From Cryptomeria japonica (taxonomy: Eukaryota > Streptophyta > Pinopsida > Cupressales > Cupressaceae): DNA of 64,000 nucleotides. Made by a program: the position numbers and the translations under genes. The stretch lies in NCBI RefSeq assembly GCF_030272615.1, contig NC_081406.1, positions 168,979,861 to 169,043,860 of the forward strand. The letters run 5' to 3'. How positions within the stretch are numbered: the first letter of the stretch is position 1; each line of letters begins with the position of its first letter. The notes beneath the pieces were generated by a model that was not told the DNA's origin, made no database searches, and was given only the letters and a program-made list of their open reading frames with translations. Shown here one piece after another: positions 1 to 10,931 of the stretch.

Positions 1-3000
1 GGTGTCCTAAAGGGTCATATGGTGTCTCATGAACCTTTAGGACACCATATGACATCTTAGGACACCATATGATGTTGTTATAAGTCTTATGGTGTCCTAA
101 GGGGTCATATGGTGCTCTATGAGCCTTTAGGACACCATATGGTGTCATTAGGGGTCGTATGGTGTGTTAAGGGGTCATATGTTATCCTATGACCTCGTAG
201 GACACCATATGACCCCTTAGGTATTGTTAGGGGTCATATTGTGTTCGAACGGATCATATGGTGTCATTGGGGGTTGTATGGTGTGCTAAGGGGTCATATT
301 GTGTCTTAAGGGGTCACAAGATATCGTATGACCCCTTTGACACCATATGATCCATTAGGTTTTGTTAGGGCTCATACTATGTCCTACGAGGTCATATAGT
401 GTCCCATGACCCTTTAGGACACCATATGACCCCTTAGTACATCATATGGTGTCATTATGGGTCTTATGGTGTCCTAAGGGGTCATATGGTGTTTTATAAC
501 CCCTTAGGACACCATATGACCCCTTAGGACATTATATGACCCCTTAGGACACCATATGATGTCGCAAGGAGTCGTATGGTGTCCAAAGGGGTCATATGGT
601 GTCCTATGAACCCTTAGGACACTATATAACCCATTAGGTGTCATTTGGGGTCTTATTGTGTCCTAATGGGTCATATGATGTCGTATGACCCCTTAGGACA
701 TTATATGCTTGGGAGACTATATGGTGCTATGGGTCATATGGTGTCCTATGACACCTTAGGACACCATATGACCCCTTAGGATACCATTTGGTGTTGTTAT
801 GTGTCGTATGGTGTCCTATGACCCCTTAGGTGTCATTGGGGTTTATTTTATGTCCTAAGGGGTCGTATTGTGTCCTAAGGGGTCATATGGTGTCCTATGA
901 CCCCTTAGGACACTATATGACATTGTTAGGGGTCATATTATGTCCTAAGGGGTCATATTGTGTCTTATGACCCCATAGGACACCACATGGTGTCGTTATG
1001 GGTTGCATGGTGTTCTAAGGTGTCATATGGTGTTCTATGACCCCTTAGGACACTATTTTTATGTTGTTATGGGTCGTATGGTCTCCTAAGGGGTCATATG
1101 GTGTCCTATGACCCCTTAAGACACCATATGGTTTCATTATGCATCATATGGTTTCCTAAGGGGTCATATGGTGTTCTATGACCCCTTAGGACACCATATG
1201 GTGTCATTAAGGGTTGTATGGTGTGCTAAGGGGTCATATGGTGTCCTGTGACCCTTTATAACAACATATGACCCCTTAGGTATTGTTAGGCGTCATTTTG
1301 TGTCATTAGGGGTCATATTATGTCCTATGACCCCTTAGGTGTTGTGAGGGATCATATTGTGTCCCAATGGGTCATATAGTGTCCTACGACCCCTTAGGAC
1401 ACCATATGGTGTCGTTTGGGATTGTATGGTGTGCTAAGGGGTCATATTGTGTCCTAAAGATTCCTAGGACATCATATAACCTCTCAGGACACCATATGAC
1501 CCCTTAGATATCTTTAGGGGTCATATTGTGTCCTAAGGGATCATATGGTGTCTCAGGACACCATATGACCCCTTAGGACACCATATCATGTCGTTATGGG
1601 TCTTCTTGTGTTCTAAGGGGTCATATGGTGTTCTGAGGGGTCATATGGTTTTATATGACACCTTAGGATACCATATGGTGCCTTAAGACACCATATGGTG
1701 TCATAAAGGGTCGTATGGTGTTATAAGGGGTCATATGGTTTTGTATGACCCCTTAGGACACTATATAACATTGTTAGGGGTCATACTGTGTCTTATGACC
1801 CCTTAGGACACCACATGGTGTTGTTATGGGTCATATGGTGTTCTAAGGGGTCATATGATGTTCTATGACCCTATAGGACATCATATTATGTTGTTATTGG
1901 TCATATGATCTCCTAAGGGGTCATATAGTGTCCTATGACCCCTTAGGACACCATATGGTGTCATCATGCATCATATGGTGTCCTAAGGGGTCATATGGTG
2001 TTATATGACCCCTTAGGACACCATATGATCCCTTAGGACACCATATGGTGTTGTTAGGGATCGTATGGAGTGCTAAGGGGTCATATGGTGTCCTATGACC
2101 CCTTAGCACACAATATGACCCCTTAGTACACCATACAGTGTCCTTAGGGGTCATATGGTGTCCTATGACCCCTTAGGACATAAAATGACCCCTTAGGTGT
2201 TGTTAGGGGTCATATTATGTCCTAACGAGTTATATGGTGTCCTACAACCCCTTAGGATACCATATGGCATCGTTAGGGGTTGTATGGTGTAGTAAGGGGT
2301 CATATTGTGTTCTAAAGGTTCCTAGGACCTCATATAACCCCTTAGGACACCATATGACCTGTTAGGTATCGTTAGGGGTCATATTGTGTCCTAAGGAGTC
2401 ATATGGTGTCTCATGACACCATATGACCCTCTTAGAACACCATATCATGTGGTTATGGGTCTTCTTGTGTTCTAAGGGGTCATATGGTGTTATATGACCC
2501 ATTAGGATACCATATGACCCCTTAGAAAACCATATGGTGTTGTAAAGGGTGGTATAGTGTTGCAAGGGGTCGTATGGTGTCCTAAGGGGTCATATGGTGT
2601 CCTATGACCCCTTAGGACACTATATGATGTTGTTAGGGGTCATATTATGTCCTAAGGGGTAATATGGTGTCTTATGACCCCTTAAGACACCACATGGTGT
2701 CGTTATGGGTCATATGGTGTTCTAAGGGGTCATATGGTGTTTCTATTACCCTCTAAGACACCATATTATGTTGTTATGGGTTGTATAGTCCTCTAAGGGG
2801 TCATATGGTGTCCTATGACCCCTTAGGACACCATATAGTGTCATTATGCATCGTATGGTGTTCTAAGGGGTCATATGGTGTTCTATGACCCCTTAGGACA
2901 CCATATGGTGTCATTAGGGGTCATATGGTGTGCTAAGGGGTCAAATGGTGTCCGATGACCCCTTAAGATACCACATGGTGTTGTTATGGGTCGTATGGTG

Positions 3001-5418
3001 TTCTAAGGGGTCATATGGTGTTCTATGACCCTCTAAGACACCATATTATGTTGTTATGGGTTGTATGGTCCTCTAAGGGGTCATATGGTTTCCTATGACC
3101 CCTTAGGACACCATATAGTGTCATTATGCATCATATGGTGTCCTAAGGGGTTGTATGGTATTCTATGACCCCTTAGGACACCATATGGTGTCATTAGGGG
3201 TCATATGGTGTGCTAAGGGGTCAAATGGTGTCCTATGACCCCTTAGAACACCATATGTCCCCTTAGGTATCGTTAGGTGTCATTTTGTGTTGTTAGGGGT
3301 CATTTGGTTTCCTATGACCCCTTAGGACACAATATGACCCCTTAAGACACCATATAGTGTCGTTAGGGGTCATATGGTGTCCTATGACCCCTTAGGAGAC
3401 AATGTGACCCCTTAGGTATTGTTAGGGGTCATATTGTGTCCTAACAGGTCATATAGTGTCCTACGACCCCTTAGAACACCATATGGTATCGTTAGGGGTT
3501 GTGTGGTGTGCTAAGAGGTCATATTGTGTCTTAAAGGTTCCTATGACATCATATAACCCTTTAGGACACCATATGACCCCTTAGGAAACCATATCATGTT
3601 GTTATGGGTCTTCTTGTGTTATAAGGGGTCATATCATGTTATATGGCCTCTTAGCATATGATATGACCCCTTAGGTGTTGTTAGGGGTCATATTGTGTCC
3701 TAACGGGTTATATGGTGCCCGACAACCCCTTAAGACACCATATGGTGTCATTAGGGGTTGTATGGTGTGCTAAGGGGTCATATTGTGTCCTAAAGGTTCC
3801 TAGGGCATCATATAACCCCTTAGGACACCATATGACCCCTTAGGTATTGTTAGGAGTCATATTGTTTCCTAAGGGGTCATATGGTGTCTCATGACACCAT
3901 ATGACCCCTTAGGACACCATATCATGTCATTATGGGTCTTCTTGTGTTCTAAGGGGTCATATGGTGTTATATGACCCCTTAGGATACTATATGACCCTTT
4001 AGGACACCATATGGTGTAGTAAAGGGTTGTATGATGTCGTATGGTGTCCTAAGGGGTCATATGGTGTCCTTTGACCCATTGGGACACTATATGACATCGT
4101 TAGGGATCATATTATGTCCTAAGGGGTAATATTGTGTCTTATGATCCCTTAAGACACTAGATGGCATCGTTATGGGTCATATGGTGTTCTAAAGGGTCAT
4201 ATGGTGTTCTATGACCCTCTAGGAGATCATATTATGTTATTATGGGTCATATGGTCTCCTAAGGGGTCATATGGTGTCCTATGACCCCTTTGGACACCAT
4301 ATAGTATCAGTATATATCGTATGGTGTCCTAAGGGGTCATATGGTGTTTTATGACCCCTTAGGATGCCATATGGTATCATTAGGGGTTGCATGGTGTGCT
4401 AAGGGGTCATATGGTGTCCTATGACCCCTTAGAACACCATATGACCCCTTAGGTATCGTTAGGTGTCATTTTGTGTCGTTACAGGTCATATGGTCTCCTA
4501 TGAACCCTTAGGACACAATATGACCCCTTAAGACACTATATAGTGTCGTTAGCGGTCATATGGTGTCCTATGACCCCTTAGGACACACTATGACCCCTTA
4601 GGTGTTGTTAGGGGTCATATTATGTCCTAACAGGTCATATGGTGTCCTACGACCCCTTAGGACACCATACGATGTCATTAGGTTTTGTATGGTGTGCTAA
4701 GGGGTCATATTATGTCCTAAAGGTTCCTGGGACATCATATAACCCCTTAGGACACCATATGACCCCTTAGGTATTGTTAGGGGTCATATTGTGTCCTAAG
4801 GGGTCATATGGTGTCTCCTGACATAATATGACCCCTAAGGACACCATATTGTGTCATTATGGGTCTTCTTGTGTTATAAGGGGTCATATGGTGTTACATG
4901 ACCCCTTAGGACACCATATGGTGTCGTAAGGGATCATATGGTGTTATAAGGGGTCATATGGTGTCCTACGAACCCTTATGACACTATATGTCTCCTCGAT
5001 GTCATCATCGGTCGTATTGTGTCCTAATTGGTCATATGACATTCTTTGACCCCTTAAGACACCATATGACCCCTTGGGACACTATATGGTGCTATGGGTC
5101 GTATGGTGTCCTAAGGAGTCATATAGTGTCCTATGACCCCTTAGGACACCATATGACCCTTTAGGATGCCACATTGTGTCATTAGGGGTTGTATGGTGTC
5201 CTAGGGGGTCATTTGGTGTCTTATGACCCCTTGACACCATATGGTGTCATTAGGGGTCTTATTGTGTCTTAAGGGGTCATATGGTGTTTTATGACCCCTT
5301 ATGACCCCATATGACCCCTTATGACCCCATATGGTGTCGTTAGGGGTCATATTATGTCCTAAGGGATCATATGATGTTCTATGACCTCTTAGGACATGAT
5401 ATAACCCCTTAGGAGACC
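1..5418. repeat. Degenerate 20 bp dyad satellite array
   Basis: About 270 units of roughly 20 bp. The consensus is ATATGGTGTCCTAAGGGGTC, and it occurs both as written and as its reverse complement, irregularly alternating. Each unit is bounded by the palindrome CATATG, so a 14 bp arm in either direction sits between regularly spaced CATATG boxes. Units differ by one to four substitutions and occasional small indels. Diagnostic variants (such as the TTCTTGTGTT and GGTTCCTAGG units) recur at about 0.86-0.93 kb, showing a higher-order organisation. The array runs off the left edge and ends sharply near 5418. The short open frames inside it are period-three readings of the repeat and not genes. 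Confidence 0.95.
2693..3252. repeat. Local 280 bp tandem duplication within the satellite
   Basis: The stretch beginning at 2693 (cacatggtgtcgttatggg) is repeated beginning at about 2973 with the same order of variant units, including the rare CCTCTAAG, TTATGTTGTTATGGG and CATTATGCATC variants. It is a recent segmental duplication of about 14 satellite units and accounts for the long spacing of higher-order markers in this part of the array. Confidence 0.7.
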
Positions 5419-5429
5419 ATATATACTAA

Positions 5430-6540
5430 TTTTGAAATAAGGAGAGATATAAGGGTGAAGAGAGATGAAGAACTAAAGAGAGGGAAAAGAACTAAAGGAC
5501 AAGGACATAAATAGAGATATAGATATTAAGGAGTATAAAGTGAGAGGGAGAAAAACTAAAGGACAAGGATGGATAGAAAGAGGTAGACATATCTAGATAT
5601 TGAAAAGGAAAGAGGAAGATAGAGATAAAAACTGAAGATAAAGGGAGAGGGAGGTGAATAGATATAGAGAAAGAGAGAGCTAAAGACAAAGATAAATATA
5701 TGAAGAGATGGAGAAAAATGGATAGAGAGGGGTAAAGAGAGAGATAAAAAAGGAAGAGATAGAGAGATATAGAGAAAGAGAAATATTGATAGATAGAGAT
5801 ATATAGATAGTGCAAGAGAGTGAGAAAGAGAGATAGAGATTATAGATAGGGATAGATAGAGAGGGAGAGAGAAAAAGAGGAAGATATAGAGATATATAAA
5901 GGCACTATAGAGAAGGATGTGGGGAGAGAGAAAAATATATATAAAGATGGAGTAAATAAAGAGAAAAAAGTAGAGAAAGGGAAAGATACTTCAAGAGGGT
6001 GATAGAGGAAGAGACAGAGAAGTAGATTAATCATGTATAGAGGAATATATATAAACATAGAGGAACATATAAAAAGAGAGATTGATAGGGAAAGAGATGG
6101 AGATGTGAAGATCGAGATAGAGATAGATATGGATAGAGATGGAGTGAATAAGTGAGATTTAGAGATAATGAGATATAAATATACATGAACATAGATCTAT
6201 AGGGATATAGAGAGAGAGGGGACAAGATAGGGAGAGAAAGGAGGTGATAGAGACAAGTAATATATAGGTATAGGTAGGATAAGGTAAAGGAGGGAGATAA
6301 ATATAGAGAAGAGAGATTATTAGAGATAAATATAGAAATAAGGAGTGACAATGATGGAGTGGGAGAGGGAGAGATATGAATAGAAAGATGGAGATATATG
6401 CAGAGATGCATGTAACTTGGGAATTTATTTATCTACATAGAATGAGAAAATAAGTGACATAAGTAGAGAAGAAAGAGATATATAAAATATACTATATAAG
6501 TATAGATAGACAAGTGATAGATAAAGGAGGTGATAGGAAA
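5430..6540. repeat. 1.1 kb purine-rich, strand-asymmetric tract
   Basis: The plus strand is overwhelmingly A and G, built from shuffled GAGAGA, GATAGA, GGAGA and ATATAGA words with no fixed unit. C is rare and T occurs mostly in GATA/TATA words. Long minus-strand open frames rich in Ser, Leu, Ile, Tyr and Phe are by-products of this composition. It adjoins the satellite directly and looks like a decayed GA/GATA simple-sequence tract. Possible triplex-forming or polypurine DNA is inference. Confidence 0.85.
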
Positions 6541-7008
6541 AAAAAAAAGAGACTTTGTATGCAAAATTTGTGAGTATTTAAAGTTTTAAAATTGAAGGAA
6601 TAACTTCAAATGATTATAATTAATTTTTGATCTATAATATCATCAACCTACCTCAACCATTTAATAGGTCTATGAGTTACTTTTCCAACGCCTGTAAAAA
6701 AATTAAAATTTCAATAAGAAATGCAAAAGTTATGCCCATTTTACTAAACTATAGTTTTTATGTTGAGAAAATCGGATATCCGATTTGAAAAGTATGATAT
6801 CACAATAGTGACATCACAATGGTGACATCACAATAGTGACATCACAAATCGGATATCCGATATATCCGATTTGGTTTGGTATTACCAAACCAAATTCAAA
6901 TTTCGCCTGACCCAAACAAAAAGTCAAAGCAGATTTTGATGTGTTTGGAAAGGTTGAAAATGCATTTTTTTCTCCATTGCCACTTTTTGGCCCCCGATGA
7001 TCTTGCAC
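6541..7008. other. Short unique-looking stretch with inverted and tandem repeats
   Basis: No gene is seen. Two copies of the palindrome ATCGGATATCCGAT-type sequence lie near 6771-6784 and 6848-6860, separated by four near-identical copies of a 14 bp word (gtgacatcacaat, about 6797-6847). A perfect 13 bp inverted repeat follows at 6869-6895. The stretch may be a remnant of a small non-coding element, but terminal repeats and target duplications are not evident. Confidence 0.6.
6869..6895. repeat. Perfect 13 bp inverted repeat (hairpin/cruciform)
   Basis: The arms ATTTGGTTTGGTA (6869-6881) and TACCAAACCAAAT (6883-6895) are perfectly complementary around a single T. Such a near-perfect palindrome can extrude as a cruciform or fold as an RNA hairpin. 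Its role is unknown. Confidence 0.85.
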
Positions 7009-7121
7009 ATACCCATACATACATACATACATACATAAATACATACATACATATATATATATACATGTACATATATATATATATATATATACATGTACAT
7101 ATATATATATATATATATACA

Positions 7122-7213
<92 letters not shown>

Positions 7214-7224
7214 TGTACATGTAC

Positions 7225-7281
<57 letters not shown>

Positions 7282-7294
7282 CATGTATATAAAC
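7009..7294. repeat. Compound ATAC/AT microsatellite with ACATGT interruptions
   Basis: Starts as (CATA)n at about 7009-7052, then long runs of AT interrupted by ACATGTACAT blocks near 7065, 7090, 7120, 7207-7226 and 7273-7290. All open frames across it (alternating Tyr and Ile) are artefacts. Confidence 0.95.
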
Positions 7295-7661
7295 ATATAT
7301 AATTTTCGCTCTCTTTTTATACTAAATTAACAATAAGCTAAGGTCAATATCTAAACAAAGCCTTAAGGCTAGCCTTGGAAACCTCTTTCCACAAGATAGA
7401 TTGGTAATAATCACTTCAAAGGATGGAGGGATAATAATGAATGAACACTTCAAATGACTTTGGCCTAGGAATAATAATGAAGGAGCCACCTTATGAGAAA
7501 TCATGAGCATTGATGGATCTCCGTGATTAGTACTCATACTTTATCTCCATATACATTGGAATGTAGGAATTAGTTTTCCAAGGTAGGCTTAAGATTTCGT
7601 GTTGAAAACACCAACCACGAAGTCAAATATTAAACTGATATCTACTAGTGATAACAGGCTC

Positions 7662-8762
7662 ATGGCATTCCGTGGGGAAATTAAGGCAAAAAGATGGTAT
7701 AGAGTCCTTAATGATGTTCACAACTTCACCCTCAAGATAATTCAAGAAATCATGGGGGAAGAGAACTTCAAACGATAATTTTGCTACAGGGTAAATTGCA
7801 ACATCCTTGTGGAATTCTCCGCCATATTGCTACAAGCAGGCACTCGTAAAAGTGAGGTAATTCTCCTTGGGTTAATGCTTTTTAAGGAGGAATTTTTAGG
7901 TCTCTTTGAGATTGATATTGGTAGCATAGTTGAAAGGATTATGATCCCCTTTCCAAAGGATTATGGCAATAAGGATGACAATATTCCCAGAAGGCCAATT
8001 TTAATGGTGCGGGAAGAAGCCAAGTTCAATGAACGAATGTCCACCATCCTTAGAAATGCGGATTTCCTACTAAAATGGCATCACATTAAGGAGGCCCCTT
8101 ACCCTAATTGTTGGGTCAACTATCTTAAGGAAGAAGGGTTCAAAACCCCTGTACCCACATATGATATCCCTTTGGATAAAATTCAAGTGCTTCCACCGGT
8201 TATTATCAAAGTCGCGTGGGTATAAGGCATGAACAAAAACGATATGGGGGCCTCATGTAGCAAAGAAAAACCTAGTTGAATTGGGAAAAGGACCCCACAC
8301 TCATGTGCAAATGACATCATGGACTTGTCGGACATGGAAGATGACTAGCTGAGGTTCTTTGGTAGGGATAGGATAGTTTCTTTTCAACATAGTAATAGGA
8401 AGTGGCTTGATACTCTAAGATTGTCTTCTGAGGAACTTAATCTCTTTTTGCAGTAAAAGACTCTTACAGTATACTTCAAAAAGACCTTTGTACATAATAT
8501 GGGGTTGAACTATATATACTGTTAAGACTATCAAGGAATATATTTTATGCTCCGATCTATAAATACATGGTTGTCACTAACTAGAATGTATCTGCAGGAC
8601 TTGAGCTACCTCCCAGTGCCCTTGCATGATTTTATAAGAGAACAAAAAAGTATTAAATATCTTCTCTATCAGGCTAAATTAACATGCAATGGATTAGGTA
8701 GCATAGTAGCATATCTTGTTCTAGCCAAGGTGATGCTAAGAATGGAATGGTTCAGTGGTTAG
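7662..8762 (+). pseudogene. Decayed unrecognised reading frame
   Basis: One frame can be followed from the ATG at 7662 to 8762, about 367 codons, interrupted by several stops (including TAA near 7776 and at 8223-8225, TGA near 8277 and TAG near 8347). The longest open part is 7809-8225 and contains the phrases EAPYPNCWVNYLKEEGF and IPLDKIQVLPPVI. Amino-acid composition is protein-like and not repetitive, with no transmembrane segment or signal peptide. I do not recognise a domain. It could be a Gag or accessory frame of an old retroelement or a relic host gene. No LTR or polyA tail was found next to it. Confidence 0.35.
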
Positions 8763-9162
8763 GACTTCATTGATTTGCCTTTCTTGTATATATATATTCA
8801 GTCTATTTTAATTTTTTTTTTTTAAACATACATTTATAAGGAATTGGTTCCAAAACAACAGAAGGGCTATGAACTGTGAGATTTTTATGTTTCTCTACTT
8901 CACAAAGATCTCTAGTCAAGTTAAATGGTGGACCTTTGGTGTTACTCTTAACTGTGACTGAAGCTTTGTAGATATGGTTTCCTATGTTAGGTAAAAAGCT
9001 AAAATAGCCTGGCAATTGACCTTTATTCTGATATGAACATGAGTTATTTGAGAATTGCTCTGTCCATCAAGGTTTTGGTGCCTTAAATTCATACAGGATA
9101 TAAGTTTTGAAGGAGAATGGGGTTATTTGTATAACTATCATGTCTTTTATATTCCTTTTGTG

Positions 9163-9209
<47 letters not shown>

Positions 9210-9859
9210 TTAAACCTCATTTAACTTGATCATGATCTATACAATCAATGAAATGGCTCGACGACATACAGGCTCATATGGAAATGTATGAGATGCCATT
9301 GATACTTGTTTTGATAGTATAATTATGATGACTTTAGTTTTTAGTTTTGCATATGAATATTTATTTATTCTGTAATATCTCTTATATTGATATTAACACA
9401 AACAGTGGTGAATGTGGTCCCAAAATAAGAGATGAATAAGGGTACAATAACCTTTATGGGAGGTTGATTTCAACAACTAAGAATGGAAGGTTGAATTTTA
9501 TTGTTGAGAATTTTTAGGATAAGCAAGGCTTTATAGTGCTACTAACAATGGTCTTGGTTGTAAGGTGTGTTAAGGTGTTCTTTTTTGCAGAATTAAAGAA
9601 CACAATTGCTTCTAAATGAGCTAGTAAGGAGCAACAAGGCTCATGTGTAGGCATAATCCCAGTCTCTATGATTCATATGACATTGTATACCCTAGCAAGG
9701 AAATCTAAACAGGAAAAGGTTTGATCCACAACATATAGGATGTATTTAGGCTGATCTTAAGAAATTTTCATTATTTCTCGGAAATGTATGTAACTGGGAC
9801 TGTATGCATCTTGTAGAATATAATCAGTTAAATAAAACATGAATATGACTTATTTGATC
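8763..9859. other. Non-coding AT-rich stretch
   Basis: No gene recognised. It contains a poly-T run near 8810-8823 and a (TA)20 microsatellite at 9164-9203. A minus-strand frame at 8803-9015 has no recognisable motif and is not supported. Confidence 0.5.
9164..9203. repeat. (TA)n microsatellite
   Basis: An uninterrupted run of about 20 TA units. Confidence 0.95.
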
Positions 9860-9993
9860 CATTAAAGGATCTGGGCTAGACCGGAGGTTTTCTTCCCTCC
9901 ATTCTTTCCTACTGGTGCCCACACAGAATGAAAGTGTAACATTCATTTTTATAATAAAATATCGGCTTCAGCCTTTTACCGATAAAAAAAATC
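9860..9993 (+). mobile_element. Probable 3' tail of a LINE or LINE-dependent SINE
   Basis: The sequence ends ...taataaaatatcggcttcag followed by ccttttaccgataaaaaaa, a pattern typical of the 3' end of plant L1-type LINEs and their SINE partners just before the A-tail. No coding sequence of a LINE was recognised upstream, so this is a 5'-truncated copy. The 5' boundary is not determined. Confidence 0.4.
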
Positions 9994-10931
9994 AAAAAAA
10001 ATCTTCAATCTAAAAATATATCTCAAAAATACTCTCTGTGAGATTATGCTTGAAGCAACCAAGATCAAAGAGACCAATAGATAGCACAATGTCAAGAGAG
10101 ATAAAATGTGACAAGAATAAACTGTATTCCTATCAGGATGCAAAAGAGATCAACTGGATCATCAAGAATTACATACAATGTAGATGAGCTTGCTTATAAA
10201 GGCAAGGTTAAAAGACAAGAGAGCACATAGTGATGACATGTGGCTCAATGAGATGCAAGGGTAGGTAGGGGTAGGTAGAAGAAATAGTAAAATATTCAAC
10301 ATGAGATGGATCACCCACCGAAGGTGAAAATTCTCCTACATACACACTCCCAATGTATGCACATCTCCCTAAGTGTCTCATATACAAACTACTATATTAT
10401 GCATGTATCTAAATAAACTTAAATAAAATGTAATTATATCCAAGATTAATAAATAATTACACCAACGCTCTCCCTACACCTACATAGTTTAAAATAATAA
10501 ACTTAACACTCTAAACAAGCCCCACCATATATATATATATATATACACACTACCCTTTATTCCCTATTCCTGTATACCTAGCATTATATAGAGTTAAAGA
10601 CAAGATTCTTTAAGGACAAAGATGGGGTCCTTTTATTTCAAATTTTAATCAATAAAAGAACTAAGAACTTTTTATTTAAAAAAAAAAACTCTTTATTAGG
10701 CAATGGTTTTTGGTGAGATACTTGTAGATTATGGAGAAAGCTAACAGTGTTCAGGAGTGTACGTATAAATTGGAATCAAAGACCAAACTGAAACCTATGA
10801 TAAGTTTTCTATCTTAGTAATCATTATTATGGGTCTTCTATGTGAGAAATTTTCATGAGAATTTTAAGACATTTACTTCTAAATAAAAACATATAGTGAA
10901 ACAGTAGTAAATGAAGGTATCCATTACATAC
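9994..10931. other. Non-coding stretch downstream of the LRR exons
   Basis: No further LRR exon is visible on the minus strand here, although the receptor-kinase gene would need many more. There is an A-rich run at about 10677-10689 after AT-rich sequence that could be another retroposon tail, and a short (AT)n at about 10527-10546. This may be a long intron or the point where the gene was truncated. Confidence 0.5.

Noticed and set aside
1933-2565. Two minus-strand frames of 67-73 codons with repeated YDPLGHH and WCPKGS-like words
   Set aside because: They are 60 bp-period readings of the 20 bp satellite. Neighbouring units carry stops, and nothing else suggests translation.
1-5418. CRISPR-like appearance of regularly spaced repeats
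   Set aside because: The spacers are the same repeat in inverted orientation, the genome is plant nuclear, and no Cas genes are present.
5492-6411. Three minus-strand Ser/Leu/Tyr-rich frames that look like membrane proteins
   Set aside because: They follow from the purine-rich tract, where stops are rare on the complementary strand. They are low complexity with no conserved motif.
6814-7296. Open frames of 69-160 codons on both strands (Tyr-Ile repeats)
   Set aside because: They only read through the AT/ATAC microsatellite; no start context or protein composition supports a gene.
7809-8225. PMD or caulimovirus-like identity for the unknown frame
   Set aside because: None of the PMD core (LVERW, GEMTVTL) or movement, coat or RT motifs could be found in it.
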